64,000 bases of DNA from an uncultured Chloroflexales bacterium (GCA_937902315.1 CALGUG010000008.1:1-64000); one strand, 5' to 3'. Positions 35,456-44,938 are shown, counted from the first letter of the stretch. Notes: generated from the letters alone by a model not told the origin. Translations and numbers: made by a program.

Positions 35456-37978
35456 ATGCTTGTACCACTTTCGTGGCTAAAGGAATATATCGACCTCGAC
35501 CTTTCAGTTGACGAGTTGGTCAAACGCATGACCCTCGCCGGTATGGAGGTCGAAGGCGTTGAATATATCGGTGTTGAGGGCGGCGAGCTGCCTTGGGACC
35601 CCGACAAGATCTTTGTTTGTAATATTCTCGAAGTGCGCCAGCACCCCAACGCCGACAAACTGGTGTTGGCAGATGTCGACTATGGCGCCGAGAAGCCGCA
35701 CACGGTTGTGACTGGCGCGCCCAACCTATACCAATACCGCGACAAAGGCCCGCTCAGCCATCCGCTGAAGTCGGTCTTCGCCAAAGAGGGTTCGCGCCTC
35801 TACGACGGCCATCAGGAAGGGCGCGTGATCGTGACCCTCAAGGGCCGCCCGGTGCGCGGCGTTATGTCCGACGCCATGCTCTGTTCCGAGAAGGAGCTGG
35901 GCATCAGCGACGAGCACGAAGGCATCTTGATTCTGCCCGATGACGCGCCGGTTGGTACGCCGCTGCGCGACTACATGGGCGAAGTTGTGCTCGATGTAGC
36001 TCTGACACCCAACCTCTCGCGCTGTCTCTCGATCATCGGTATGGCACGCGAGATCTCGGCTCTGACCGGTCTGCCCCTCAAGCTGCCCGAGGGCAAGCCC
36101 AAGGCGAACGGCAAGTCGATCGAAGGGCGCGTCAAGGTAACGGTTGAAGATAGCCAGCTCTGTCCGCGCTTTATGGCAGGCTTGGCCGAAGATATCAAGA
36201 TCGGCCCCTCGCCCTTCTGGATGCAACAGCGCTTGCGCTATGCAGGCATGCGCCCGATCAACAACGTGGTCGATATCTCGAACTACGTCATGCTGGAATG
36301 GGGTGGCCCGAGCCACTTCTTCGACGCCGATAAGGTTACAGACGGCCATTTGGTCATTCGTCCGGCGAAGGAGGGCGAGCGTTTAACCACCCTCGACGGC
36401 AAGCCACGCGAGCTTTCCGCCGGGCAAGTCTTGGTCTGCGACCCGACTGGCCCGCTCAGCTTGGCGGGTGTGATGGGTGGCGAGTCGAGCGAGGTCAGCG
36501 ATAGCACTACTCGTATCTTGGTTGAGGCTGCTACTTGGGAGCCGACCAGCATTCGCCGCACAGGCCAAACCTTCAAGCTGCGCAGCGAGGCTTCCTATCG
36601 CTACGAGCGCAATGTCGATAGCGAATTGCTGCCGACCATCCTCAATCGCTGTCTGCAACTGCTCGAAGATCTAGCTGGCGCAACCGTGGCCCAAGGTGCT
36701 GTCGATGTTTACGGCCAGCCTTGGCAGCCCTACGAGATGGAGCTGCCTGCTCGCGAGGTCAAGCGCTTGCTCGGTATCGAACTGAGCGCTGAAGAGATCG
36801 CCGCCCAGCTTGCCCCGCTCGGCTTTGAGCCAGTGGTGCAGGGCAGCGGCCCCGAGGCCAGCGTGAAAGTCAAGGTGCCTTCTTGGCGGCGCGATGTGCA
36901 ATTCACAGCTGACTTGGTTGAAGACGTGGCGCGCCTCTACGGCTACGATAAGATCCCTGCCACCCTGCTGCCCGACGAGCTGCCCGCTGCCGACCCGCAC
37001 CCCGAGTTGGAGCTTGAGCAGAAGGTGCGCGACTTGCTGGCAGGTGCAGGCCTGAACGAAGCCATCACCTATCCGCTCACCAATATGGAGTGGATCGCTC
37101 GCATCGATCCGGCTGCGGCTGATCCGAGCAAGTATGTGCGTTTGGCCAACCCGAGCACGCCCGAGCGCGAGTTCATGCGCCACCATGTGTTGACCTCGCT
37201 CTTGGAGCCGCTGGCCTTGAACCTGCGCGAACGCGAGAAGGTGCAGCTCTTCGAGATCGGTCGGGCCTATCTGCCGGTCGAAGGCGAACTGCTGCCAAAC
37301 GAGCCGCTGCGCTTGGCGATCGCTATGGCTGGCCCGCGCGACCTGTTGGCTTGGCACACACCTAGCAACAAGCAGGTGCTCGACTTCTTCGATCTGAAGG
37401 GTGTGATCGAGATGTTGATCGAACGTTTGGGCATCGAGCATCAGGTTATGGTGGTGCCCTGCAACGACGATCCGCGCTTGCACCCGGGCCGCGCTGCGCG
37501 TTTGGTGCGCGCTCAGGGCCGCAAGCTTGGCAAGAAGCCCGTGCCCGACGCTGCTCCGCTCGGTGTCTTTGGCGAGCTGCATCCCCAAGTGCGCCAGCGC
37601 CTCGAACTGCCGGCCCAGCGCGTGGCAGTGGCCGAGCTCGAGCTGGGCGAACTGCTGGCTATGGCTGTCGAGCCGCGCTATCACTCGATCTCGCGCTTCC
37701 CGGCCACCATTCAAGACTTCGCTGTGATCGTTGACCGCAGCATTCCCGCCAGCCGCGTGCAGGCCGTGCTCGATCAGGCCGCTGGTAACGACCTCGAGTC
37801 GATTACGCTCTTCGATGTCTACGAAGGCCCGCAGGTTGGCGAGGGCAAGCGTTCGCTGGCCTATCGCCTCTCGTTCCGAGCTGCCGACCGCACGCTTTCG
37901 GACGAGACCTTGGTGAAGGTGCGCGCCAAGATTATCAAGTCGCTCGAGCGCGAGCTGGGCGCAAGCATCCGCGCCTAA
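35456..37978 (+). CDS. pheT: Phenylalanyl-tRNA synthetase beta subunit
   Basis: 840 residues from ATG 35456 (AAGGAGGA 6 bases upstream). Domain order is standard: EMAP-like tRNA-binding domain at about 42-160, B3/4 editing domain at about 215-395 (with NNVVDISNYVMLEWG), B5 at about 415-485, catalytic-like core at about 500-700, and the C-terminal anticodon-binding ferredoxin-like FDX-ACB domain at about 745-840 (RFPATIQDFAVIVDRSIP, SLAYRLSFRAADRTL). It binds tRNA-Phe and hydrolyses Tyr-tRNA-Phe. Separated from pheS by a glycosyltransferase gene; followed by a terminator. Confidence 0.97.
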   Translation: MLVPLSWLKEYIDLDLSVDELVKRMTLAGMEVEGVEYIGVEGGELPWDPDKIFVCNILEVRQHPNADKLVLADVDYGAEKPHTVVTGAPNLYQYRDKGPLSHPLKSVFAKEGSRLYDGHQEGRVIVTLKGRPVRGVMSDAMLCSEKELGISDEHEGILILPDDAPVGTPLRDYMGEVVLDVALTPNLSRCLSIIGMAREISALTGLPLKLPEGKPKANGKSIEGRVKVTVEDSQLCPRFMAGLAEDIKIGPSPFWMQQRLRYAGMRPINNVVDISNYVMLEWGGPSHFFDADKVTDGHLVIRPAKEGERLTTLDGKPRELSAGQVLVCDPTGPLSLAGVMGGESSEVSDSTTRILVEAATWEPTSIRRTGQTFKLRSEASYRYERNVDSELLPTILNRCLQLLEDLAGATVAQGAVDVYGQPWQPYEMELPAREVKRLLGIELSAEEIAAQLAPLGFEPVVQGSGPEASVKVKVPSWRRDVQFTADLVEDVARLYGYDKIPATLLPDELPAADPHPELELEQKVRDLLAGAGLNEAITYPLTNMEWIARIDPAAADPSKYVRLANPSTPEREFMRHHVLTSLLEPLALNLREREKVQLFEIGRAYLPVEGELLPNEPLRLAIAMAGPRDLLAWHTPSNKQVLDFFDLKGVIEMLIERLGIEHQVMVVPCNDDPRLHPGRAARLVRAQGRKLGKKPVPDAAPLGVFGELHPQVRQRLELPAQRVAVAELELGELLAMAVEPRYHSISRFPATIQDFAVIVDRSIPASRVQAVLDQAAGNDLESITLFDVYEGPQVGEGKRSLAYRLSFRAADRTLSDETLVKVRAKIIKSLERELGASIRA

Positions 37979-37997
37979 GCGCTTCTTTCGACGCAAG

Positions 37998-38030
37998 AAA
38001 AGACCTGCCAACATACTGGCAGGTCTTTTC
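37998..38030 (+). terminator. Intrinsic terminator after pheT
   Basis: 13-bp stem AAAAGACCTGCCA/TGGCAGGTCTTTT with a 6-base loop, then CGTTTG. It ends the pheS-GT-pheT unit 20 bases after the stop. Confidence 0.9.
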
Positions 38031-38057
38031 GTTTGTGCTTTTTTCGGGCGGAAAGTG

Positions 38058-38407
38058 CTCTAGCCCAAACAGGCTTTAACCGCGTCCGCCTTCGGCTATC
38101 AACTGGGCTGGCCTCTCCCAAGCTGCGATCCCTCGCAGCCTGCGCTGCGAGCTGCTCAATGCGAGTACGAGGCAGTTCAATGCGAGCACGAAGCGGACTT
38201 GGATGGCTTTGGAAACAGCGCTAGACAATGAGAATCAAAGGAAGACTTGAGAGCGCTTTCGCGCGATATCGCGCGAAAGCGCTCTCAAAAAAAGAGGAAG
38301 TTCCGCTCTGCCGAAGGCCGATCCGCTTGTATGGGAGGGCGGGATCGTGGTAGCCGAAGGCGGACGCGCCAAGCAACGAATGGAAGGAAGAGACTTCGCC
38401 GCCAGAG
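38058..38407. repeat. Complete family A element with a family B core inside
   Basis: 350 bp. Plus core at 38080-38102, minus core at 38347-38369, right outer end CTTCGCCGCCAGAG. The interior has the CTCGCAGC/GCTGCGAG hairpin (38132-38151), a duplicated TGCGAG-ACGA word, a long palindrome around 38250-38287 (GCGCTTTCGCGCGATATCGC centre) and CTCTGCCGAAGGCC, which are family B parts. Lies in the convergent spacer pheT/coaE. Confidence 0.78.
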
Positions 38408-38477
38408 GTAAGCACAACACACAATCGATTAGGCGCTAGACAGGCGATATTTCGCTCTGTTGAAGTAGCGAGCACGA

Positions 38478-39128
38478 TCATTTCGACGCTTCGGAAGCGA
38501 GATTTGGTACGATCTTTGCCCAAGCTGCATCGATTTGGGCGTAGGTCGCTTCGAGCGAGCCGCTATTGTCGATCACCACGTCGGCTTGGGCGATCTTTTC
38601 GGCTTGGGGCGGCTGAGCATTGATGCGTTGCCAGGCCTCCGCTTCACTCATCCCCCGATGGGTCATCAGCCGCTCGGCCTGCTGCTCGGGGCGACAGGTC
38701 ACCACCCAGATGGCGTTGCAATGTGCTTTCCAGCCGCTCTCCAGCAGCTTGATGGCGTCGATCAGGGCGACTCGTCGTTGCTGCTCGGCTGCGGCTTGTT
38801 GATCGAGCTCGCCCAGCCAAGTGTGAATGTTGCGCCGTACCTCGGGGTGAACCAGCGCTTCGAGTTGTTTGAGCTTTTCTGGGTCGCTAAAAACGATATT
38901 GCCGAGCGCTTTGCGATCGATCGGGCCGTTGGGTGCGCTCAAAATGCCCGTTCCGAAGTGAGCCACGATCTGCTGATAGACCGCTTGACCCGGCTCTTGG
39001 AGTTGGCGCGTCACGTGGTCGGCGTCGAGCGTATGGGCGCCGAGTTTTTGCAGATAACTCACCACGCTGCTTTTGCCGCAGGCGATGTTGCCCGTCAGCC
39101 CGATCAGGTAGAGATGGAGATACGACAT
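38478..39128 (-). CDS. coaE: Dephospho-CoA kinase
   Basis: 216 residues. Last step of CoA synthesis, phosphorylation of the ribose 3'-OH of dephospho-CoA. P-loop LIGLTGNIACGKSSV at about 8-22, CoA-site DADHVTRQL (about 36-44), and LID/adenine region VVTCRPEQQAERLMTHRGMS. Starts 9 bases after the stop of the amidohydrolase-CYTH gene, so the two form a minus-strand operon. The ribosome site is weak (GAAAGTTAAACTGTCTGT before the ATG), consistent with translational coupling. Confidence 0.95.
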   Translation of the reverse strand: MSYLHLYLIGLTGNIACGKSSVVSYLQKLGAHTLDADHVTRQLQEPGQAVYQQIVAHFGTGILSAPNGPIDRKALGNIVFSDPEKLKQLEALVHPEVRRNIHTWLGELDQQAAAEQQRRVALIDAIKLLESGWKAHCNAIWVVTCRPEQQAERLMTHRGMSEAEAWQRINAQPPQAEKIAQADVVIDNSGSLEATYAQIDAAWAKIVPNLASEASK

Positions 39129-39137
39129 ACAGACAGT

Positions 39138-41126
39138 TTAACTTTCAAACATATCGACGTATTCGCGATTGATCAGGGCGTCTTCAGGGATCTCGAGCCG
39201 CTCAAGTAGCTCTCCGATCAGAACCGCTTTATGGTCGGCATCTTTGCGGCTCCAGGTGCGGCTTTTGATCTCGAGGAATGGCCCTGGGTCGGGTTGATCT
39301 TTAAGCGTATCGAGATTGATCGCGAAGTCTACACCTTTATAAAGGATGCGCCAGCGTTTGCGCGATTTGCTGATCTCGATAACACGATCAGGTTGCAGAT
39401 ATTCGCGATAGAAACGCGTGCTATAGTTGGCCGGCGCAGTGTAGTTGGCGCGCGAGGCCAAGAGGGCCTTGGGATAGTTGTCGAGCTGAGCCGGTTGGGT
39501 CAGGGTGATGTTGTACTTCGGCTCGAGCCGCGCGCCCGGATCGTGGCGGTGGTCTTCGCGAATACGCACGCGCCCTTGACCAGCTGCATTGAAGAGGAAG
39601 TAGGTGTCGTATTGTGAGCGCTCGCTTGGCTTGGTGATGCTGATCTCGCTACTATTGAGCACCTCTTCGACTTTGGCGATTGCTTCGGGTTGCAGACGCG
39701 CTTTAGCTTGTACCTCAAAGATCTCGGTGGCTTGGATGCCGCCGATGGCAAGCAGTTTGTCGAGCAGGTTCTGTTCGCGATTCTCTAAGAAGGCGTTGAT
39801 ACGCGTGGCGATATCTTGGGCCTTGTTGACGATCTCTTCTTCGTTGAGGGTCAGCAGATCGCGGTCGCGCATCAGAAAGACGCCATCGACCAGCACATCG
39901 CGCACATCCGATGCGCGTGCGCTGTAGACCAAGTGCGAATAGATCGCGTCGGGGGCGTAGGTGTAGCGCGGGGCACTGTGCAGCTTGCCTAGCTCAACAA
40001 CGGTGATGTCGGCCCGTTTGCCGACTTCGAGCGAGCCGATCAAATGCTCGAGATGGATGGCGCGTGCTCCCCAACATGTTGCTAAAGCCAGCGCCTCTAC
40101 CGCCGGAACAGCGGTCGGGTCGCCGCTGGTGCCTTTGGGCAGCAGAGCCGCGAGGTGGATCTCGGTCCACATATCTTGGTCGTCGTTCGAGGCTGGCCCG
40201 TCGGTTCCGAGACCGGTCTTGACGCCCGCATCAATCAAGCGTTTGTAGGGCGCGATGCCGCTGGCTAACTTGAGGTTGCTGCTCGGGCAGGGAACTGCGC
40301 CTACACCCTTCTCGCGCATAATCAGCATGTCGTCTTCGGTGGCGTGCACGCAGTGGGCCGCGATGCAGTTAACTTCGAAGGCGCCCACGCGGTTGGCATA
40401 GCCGATCGGGGTTGTATCAACGCGCTCGCGGCTCTCTTGAACTTCGCGGGCCGTCTCGCTTAGGTGGGTGATCAGCGGAGTGCCATATTTATGGCAGAGG
40501 GCCGCCGCCTCTTGATAGATCTCATCGGTGCAGGTGTAGGGTGCATGCGGTGCGATTGTCGGTATGATACGCGGGTGTTTGTGCCACTGCTCCATAAAGG
40601 CCGCAGAGCGCTCTAAGCCTTCGTCGTAAGAGCGTGCATCGGGGGTGGGCAGGCGCATCACAGATTGACCGCAGATAGCACGCATGCCTGCTTTGTCAGC
40701 GGCACGGGCAATTTCCTCTTCGAAATAGTACATATCGACAAAGGTTGTCGTACCGCTGCGGATCATTTCGGCACACGAGAGCAGGGCGCCCGTGTAACAG
40801 AATTCGGGATTCACAAACTGCGATTCGACTGGGAACATATAGCCGAACAGCCATACATCGAGTTGTTGGTCAGCGACAAGGCCGCGTAAGAGACTCATGG
40901 GAATGTGGGCATGTCCATTTACCAAGCCCGGAATAACCGCACAACCCGCACAGTTATGAATGTGCGAAGCAGTGTAGCGCTGCATAATGGTATGCGTGGT
41001 CCCCACCGCTACGATCGTATTGCCCAGCACGGCGACGGCCCCGCCTGTGATGACTTCGCGCTTCTCATTCATGGTGACCACAGTCCCATTAATGAGAAGC
41101 AGGTCGACGGTTTCTACCTGTGGCAT
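39138..41126 (-). CDS. Amidohydrolase (SAH/MTA deaminase-like) fused to a C-terminal CYTH domain
   Basis: 662 residues. Residues 1-440 form a cytosine deaminase-clan amidohydrolase like MtaD/TrzN: metal motif GLVNGHAHIPMS (about 69-80), PHAPYTCTDEIY, THLSETAREV (about 215), HCVHATEDDM (about 260) and GLGTDGPASNDDQDMW (about 303). Residues about 455-662 match a CYTH triphosphate-tunnel domain: FEVQAKARL (the E-x-E-x-K motif with Gln as the middle residue), RVRIREDHR, EPKYNITL, KRWRILYKGVDFAINLDTL and PFLEIKSRTW. The first part should deaminate an adenosine or related base; the second would bind a nucleotide or inorganic tri-/polyphosphate with divalent metal. Start ATG 41126 with AAAGGAG. Upstream of coaE in one operon. 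Confidence 0.82.
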   Translation of the reverse strand: MPQVETVDLLLINGTVVTMNEKREVITGGAVAVLGNTIVAVGTTHTIMQRYTASHIHNCAGCAVIPGLVNGHAHIPMSLLRGLVADQQLDVWLFGYMFPVESQFVNPEFCYTGALLSCAEMIRSGTTTFVDMYYFEEEIARAADKAGMRAICGQSVMRLPTPDARSYDEGLERSAAFMEQWHKHPRIIPTIAPHAPYTCTDEIYQEAAALCHKYGTPLITHLSETAREVQESRERVDTTPIGYANRVGAFEVNCIAAHCVHATEDDMLIMREKGVGAVPCPSSNLKLASGIAPYKRLIDAGVKTGLGTDGPASNDDQDMWTEIHLAALLPKGTSGDPTAVPAVEALALATCWGARAIHLEHLIGSLEVGKRADITVVELGKLHSAPRYTYAPDAIYSHLVYSARASDVRDVLVDGVFLMRDRDLLTLNEEEIVNKAQDIATRINAFLENREQNLLDKLLAIGGIQATEIFEVQAKARLQPEAIAKVEEVLNSSEISITKPSERSQYDTYFLFNAAGQGRVRIREDHRHDPGARLEPKYNITLTQPAQLDNYPKALLASRANYTAPANYSTRFYREYLQPDRVIEISKSRKRWRILYKGVDFAINLDTLKDQPDPGPFLEIKSRTWSRKDADHKAVLIGELLERLEIPEDALINREYVDMFES

Positions 41127-41678
41127 GAATACTCCTTTATTACTATCTCCTAAATGCTGTTATCTATCTCCATTGATACATATATAGAGTTTGTCTACAC
41201 GGCAGTGCAATGAGGTCAGGTCATAGGGGCCGCAGAGCTACTGTTTACTCTCAAGAGTATGTGCCAAGAGCTGTTGAGAGAAGTGGATTCAAGGCAGAAA
41301 GATCGTCGGCTAGACCGCTAGGGTTATCTAAACCTTGGCCCGCTGTATGATGTTGTCTAAAGATACCCGTCGCTGATAGCTTCTGTCAAGCTGTTTAGAG
41401 TGATAATCAGAAAATCTTTTTCACAAACTTGTTAACCAACCACACTATAGCCACGAGTTCGCTATGAGGATAAATAGAGAACAGATTTTCTATAGTTGTG
41501 GATGCTTGGAACAGGGCTTGAAATACTCGTTTCTAGAGCGCCGATTTGGGAATAGTTGTACAGCTCTCACCCGTTTACTAAGGCCTATGCTTGGCTCTGA
41601 AGAGAATTGCCAATTGGCAATAATGGTGTATTATATGTATACACAATTTAACGTCTAAATCGTTATTGTGAAGCGAGT

Positions 41679-41734
41679 CAATTTAGATTGTGTAAATTGT
41701 GATGTTTGACACATTCTATACCCTATGTTACACT
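41679..41734 (+). promoter_or_regulatory. ctaC operon promoter with upstream palindrome
   Basis: TTGACA (41706-41711), 17 bases, TACACT (41729-41734). Immediately upstream of the -35 box is the inverted repeat CAATTTA-N7-TAAATTG (41679-41699), placed like an activator site. The remaining spacer 41127-41678 is AT-rich with no supported gene; a 64-codon ORF at 41464 has no coding features. Confidence 0.62.
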
Positions 41735-41782
41735 TGGCGCGTAAGATAGAAGAACCATCATGTGTCAACGAATAATGTGAAA

Positions 41783-41811
41783 AATAACACCATTTACTCG
41801 ATGGTGTTATT
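41783..41811. promoter_or_regulatory. 11-bp inverted repeat in the ctaC leader
   Basis: AATAACACCAT (41783-41793), 7 bases, ATGGTGTTATT (41801-41811), a perfect inverted repeat about 45 bases after the expected transcription start and 79 bases before the ctaC ATG. Only two or three T follow, so it is more like an operator or a leader stem-loop than a terminator. Confidence 0.55.
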
Positions 41812-41889
41812 ATCGTGTATCTGGATCCGCCTAGGGTTGGTAAATACGCGCCGACAGCCGTTCGCCCTTTGCTAGAAAATGGAGCAGCG

Positions 41890-43035
41890 ATGAGACTACC
41901 TCGTCTGCACCGCCCGCGTCCTGTAACTTGGCTTGCTCTTGCCCTCGCGTTGCTGGCTGCAATTTTTGTAGTTGAGCCTCAGGCGGCATTTGCACAACCA
42001 CCATCACCTTCAATTTTAACGCCGGAATCAGCAAACGCTGAAGCAATCTCCGACCTGTTTATGTTTGTGTTGTGGTTTGCTATCGGTGTGTTCATTCTGG
42101 TCGAAGGTCTGATCATCTACTCGGTTGTGCGCTTCCGCAACCGGGGTGACAAAGAGTTCGTCCCAGTTCAGGTCTACGGCAACACAAAACTCGAAATTGC
42201 TTGGACGGTCGTGCCAGCACTTTTGGCGATCACGATTCTGGTTCTTTCGCTCCAGGCAATGCCCAAGATCTATGACATCCCCGGCGACACCGTCGCTGCA
42301 GCTGCTGCTGATGTGGGTGTCTGTTATGTTGGAAATCTGTCCGTCGATGAAGTGACCCGAGCTGCAGGTACTGACCTTCTTGTTGTGAAGGTAACTGGCC
42401 ATCAGTGGTGGTGGGAATTTGAATATCCCCAGTATGGCTTCCATACTGCAACCCAACTGGTCGCTCCCGCTGGCCGTGTGGTGAAGCTAGAATTGACCGC
42501 CGATGACGTTATCCACTCGTGGTGGGTGCCCGAACTCGGCCCGCAGTTCAACGTAACCCCCGGTTACATCATGGAGAGCTGGTTCCAAGTCCACAAGGAA
42601 GGTACTTACCAAGGCCAGTGTGCAATGCACTGTGGTGAGGCTCACGCCTACATGCCGATGGAAGTCAATGTTGTCTCTCAGGCGGACTTTGAACGCTGGG
42701 TAGAAAACGAGCGTAAGCCACGTCTTGAGCCGACCTCTGAGTTGGCTATGAAAGGCGAAGCACTATTTGCTACGAAGGCTTGTGTTTCCTGTCACGCCAT
42801 TAGCGGGTACCCAGATAACAAGGCTGTTGCCCGCCGTGCTCCTGACCTGACTCACTTCGGCAGCCGTTCGTATCTGTCTGCTTATCTGCCTAACACTCAC
42901 GACAACCTCGTTCACTGGTTAATTAACCCAGAAGAACTGAAGCCGGGTAACCGAATGGCTGGTACAATTCGACCAGGTTTTGTCTCTCAGGCCGAAGCAG
43001 AGGCACTGTCAGCCTATCTGATGAGTCTAAAGTAA
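41890..43035 (+). CDS. ctaC: Cytochrome c oxidase subunit II with fused cytochrome c (caa3 type)
   Basis: 381 residues from ATG 41890 (GGAG 5 bases upstream; GTG 41815 is less likely). Signal-like N-terminus ending near AAFAQPP, two membrane helices (about 55-78 and 98-120), then the CuA cupredoxin domain: GHQWWWEFEYP at about 175, and the CuA ligands in GQCAMHCGEAHAYMPM (about 240-256). A C-terminal class I cytochrome c begins with ALFATKACVSCHAISG (heme site C-V-S-C-H at about 298-302) and has a Met in PGNRMAGT as likely axial ligand. It accepts electrons from a soluble or membrane donor and passes them via heme c to CuA. First gene of the oxidase operon. Confidence 0.95.
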   Translation: MRLPRLHRPRPVTWLALALALLAAIFVVEPQAAFAQPPSPSILTPESANAEAISDLFMFVLWFAIGVFILVEGLIIYSVVRFRNRGDKEFVPVQVYGNTKLEIAWTVVPALLAITILVLSLQAMPKIYDIPGDTVAAAAADVGVCYVGNLSVDEVTRAAGTDLLVVKVTGHQWWWEFEYPQYGFHTATQLVAPAGRVVKLELTADDVIHSWWVPELGPQFNVTPGYIMESWFQVHKEGTYQGQCAMHCGEAHAYMPMEVNVVSQADFERWVENERKPRLEPTSELAMKGEALFATKACVSCHAISGYPDNKAVARRAPDLTHFGSRSYLSAYLPNTHDNLVHWLINPEELKPGNRMAGTIRPGFVSQAEAEALSAYLMSLK

Positions 43036-43045
43036 ATGGTATTTC

Positions 43046-43073
43046 GCACGTGGCGCCTTTAAACGCCACGTGC
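43046..43073 (+). other. Intercistronic hairpin ctaC-ctaD
   Basis: Perfect 10-bp stem GCACGTGGCG/CGCCACGTGC with an 8-base loop, 11 bases after ctaC and 39 before ctaD. No T-tract; probably an mRNA stability or processing stem. Confidence 0.6.
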
Positions 43074-43111
43074 ACTTTCGCTGTTATATCTAGTCAGGAG
43101 TGGTTCTAGCG

Positions 43112-44773
43112 ATGGCAACACACGCTGTCCCTCAGACCCAACCGAAGGTCAAATTCGAGAACAAAGATGTCGGTTTTTGGTCGTGGTTCACAACCGTTGA
43201 CCACAAAAAAATCGCCATCATGTATATCTATTTTACATTGTTCTTCTTCTTGGTAGGTGGTCTTGAGGCTCTCATCATTCGCCTTGAGTTGTTCGCACCA
43301 GGCAGACAGCTGGTTAGCCCCGAAGACTTCAACCGCATGTTCACCATGCACGGAACAACGATGATCTTCTTGTTCATCATTCCGATGTTGACTGGCTTCG
43401 CTAACTACCTGGTTCCGTTGCAGATCGGTGCAGCAGACATTGCCTTCCCGCGTTTGAACGCGCTAGGCTTCTGGATGTTGGTTGCTGGTGCGATTATTCT
43501 CTACAGCAGCATCTTCTTGGGTGGTTTGCCCGATAGCGGTTGGACCGGTTATGCTCCCTTGACCACGAGCGTCTATTCACCCTCTCGCGGTATGGACCTC
43601 TGGATCATCGGTCTGCAGGTGATCGGTGCTTCCTCGCTGATGGGTGCTGTCAACTTTATTGTAACGATCGTTAACTTGCGCGCACCGGGCATGACCTTGA
43701 TGAAGATGCCTCTCTTCTCATGGGGCGTGTTGGTCATGTCTATGCTGGTGCTGCTCTCTACGCCGATGCTCACTGGCGCTTTGACGATGCTGTTGACCGA
43801 CCGCAACTTCGGTACACGCTTCTACAACGCTAGTGAAGGTGACCCGCGACTCTGGCAGCACATGTTCTGGTTCTACTCGCACCCGGCAGTGTACATTATG
43901 ATCCTGCCGCCGATGGGTATGATCTCGGAGATTCTGCCGGTCTTCTCGCGCAAACCGATCTTCGGTTATAAAGCAATCGTCTTCTCGACGATCGGTATTG
44001 GCTTCTTGGGCTTCATCGTGTGGGCACACCACATGTTTGTTAGCGGTATCAGCCCTGTTATCCAAATCTTCTTCATGGCTTCGACGCTGGCGATCGCCGT
44101 GCCGACCGGTCTGAAGATGTTCAACTGGATCGCCACCATGTGGCTGGGCAACCTGCAAATGAAGACCCCGCTCTACTACTCGATCGGCTTCCTTGCGATG
44201 TTCTTGATCGGTGGTATCAACGGTGTATTCCAAGGTAGCGCGCCGATCGACTCTCAGATCACCAACTCCTACTGGATTATCGCGCACATTCACTATGTGC
44301 TCTTCGGTGGTACCGTAATGGGTATCTTCGCTGGCTTCTACTTCTGGTTCCCCAAGATCTGGGGCCGCATGCTGAACGAGAAGCTGGGTATTGTCCAGTT
44401 CTGGATCTTGATGATCGGTATGAACTTGGCGTTCTTCCCAATGCACATCTTGGGTATTCTCGGCATGCCGCGCCGTATCGCCGACTACCGCCCGGGCTAT
44501 GGCTGGGAAATCTACAACCAGATCTCCACCGTTGGTGCGTTGCTGGTTGGTTTGGGTGTCTTGCTCTTTGTGATCAACTTCTTCTGGAGCCGCAAGCACG
44601 GCGAGCGGGTTGGCAACGATCCGTGGGAGGCCGATACGCTGGAGTGGTATACCTCTTCGCCACCTCCTCCCTACAACTTCGTGCGCGTGCCACATGTGTA
44701 TAGCGTGCGCCCGTTGCGTGACATGCGCCTTGGCTTGTCGCCTGAAGAAGCTGCCAAACAAGGTGAACACTAG
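43112..44773 (+). CDS. ctaD: Cytochrome c oxidase subunit I (heme-copper oxidase, A2-like)
   Basis: 553 residues, 12-13 membrane helices. Heme a/a3 and CuB ligands are all visible: FTMHGTTMIF (heme a His), WFYSHPAVYIMILPPMG (CuB His and the cross-linked Tyr), WAHHMF (two CuB His), and IAHIHYVLFGG (heme a3 and heme a His). The YSHPAVY form, without the Glu of HPEVY, places it in the A2 subfamily. It reduces O2 to water and pumps protons. AGGAG precedes ATG 43112. The subunit III gene that normally follows is not in this window. Confidence 0.96.
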   Translation: MATHAVPQTQPKVKFENKDVGFWSWFTTVDHKKIAIMYIYFTLFFFLVGGLEALIIRLELFAPGRQLVSPEDFNRMFTMHGTTMIFLFIIPMLTGFANYLVPLQIGAADIAFPRLNALGFWMLVAGAIILYSSIFLGGLPDSGWTGYAPLTTSVYSPSRGMDLWIIGLQVIGASSLMGAVNFIVTIVNLRAPGMTLMKMPLFSWGVLVMSMLVLLSTPMLTGALTMLLTDRNFGTRFYNASEGDPRLWQHMFWFYSHPAVYIMILPPMGMISEILPVFSRKPIFGYKAIVFSTIGIGFLGFIVWAHHMFVSGISPVIQIFFMASTLAIAVPTGLKMFNWIATMWLGNLQMKTPLYYSIGFLAMFLIGGINGVFQGSAPIDSQITNSYWIIAHIHYVLFGGTVMGIFAGFYFWFPKIWGRMLNEKLGIVQFWILMIGMNLAFFPMHILGILGMPRRIADYRPGYGWEIYNQISTVGALLVGLGVLLFVINFFWSRKHGERVGNDPWEADTLEWYTSSPPPPYNFVRVPHVYSVRPLRDMRLGLSPEEAAKQGEH

Positions 44774-44844
44774 GCTAGCGTATAGATAGGCACCATCCGC
44801 CGCGTTTCGAAAATCGTAACATCTAAGAAGCGAACCTGACATGC

Positions 44845-44880
44845 GGGGGAGTCTGGAGGGGCGCACCTTCTAACTCCCCC
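44845..44880 (+). other. Hairpin between ctaD and ctaA-ctaB
   Basis: GGGGGAGT (44845-44852) pairs with ACTCCCCC (44873-44880) around a 20-base loop. It is 58 bases before the next start codon and could modulate expression; there is no T-run. Confidence 0.45.
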
Positions 44881-44938
44881 GTTGCCTATTATCGACCTGC
44901 ACGCGACGGCATGTGCTACTGGAAAGCAATGTAAGACC

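Noticed and set aside
36671..38014. 447-codon ORF antisense to pheT
   Set aside because: A shadow frame caused by codon bias of pheT, with His/Leu/Gln-rich random composition.
38533..39209. Long antisense ORF opposite coaE
   Set aside because: Typical high-GC shadow of coaE in the opposite strand; composition and lack of a start site do not support a gene.
41464..41658. 64-codon ORF upstream of ctaC
   Set aside because: AT-rich, no ribosome site, no domain, and it lies in a promoter-bearing spacer.
43718..44866. 382-codon ORF antisense to ctaD
   Set aside because: Charged, His-rich composition typical of an antisense frame of a membrane protein gene.
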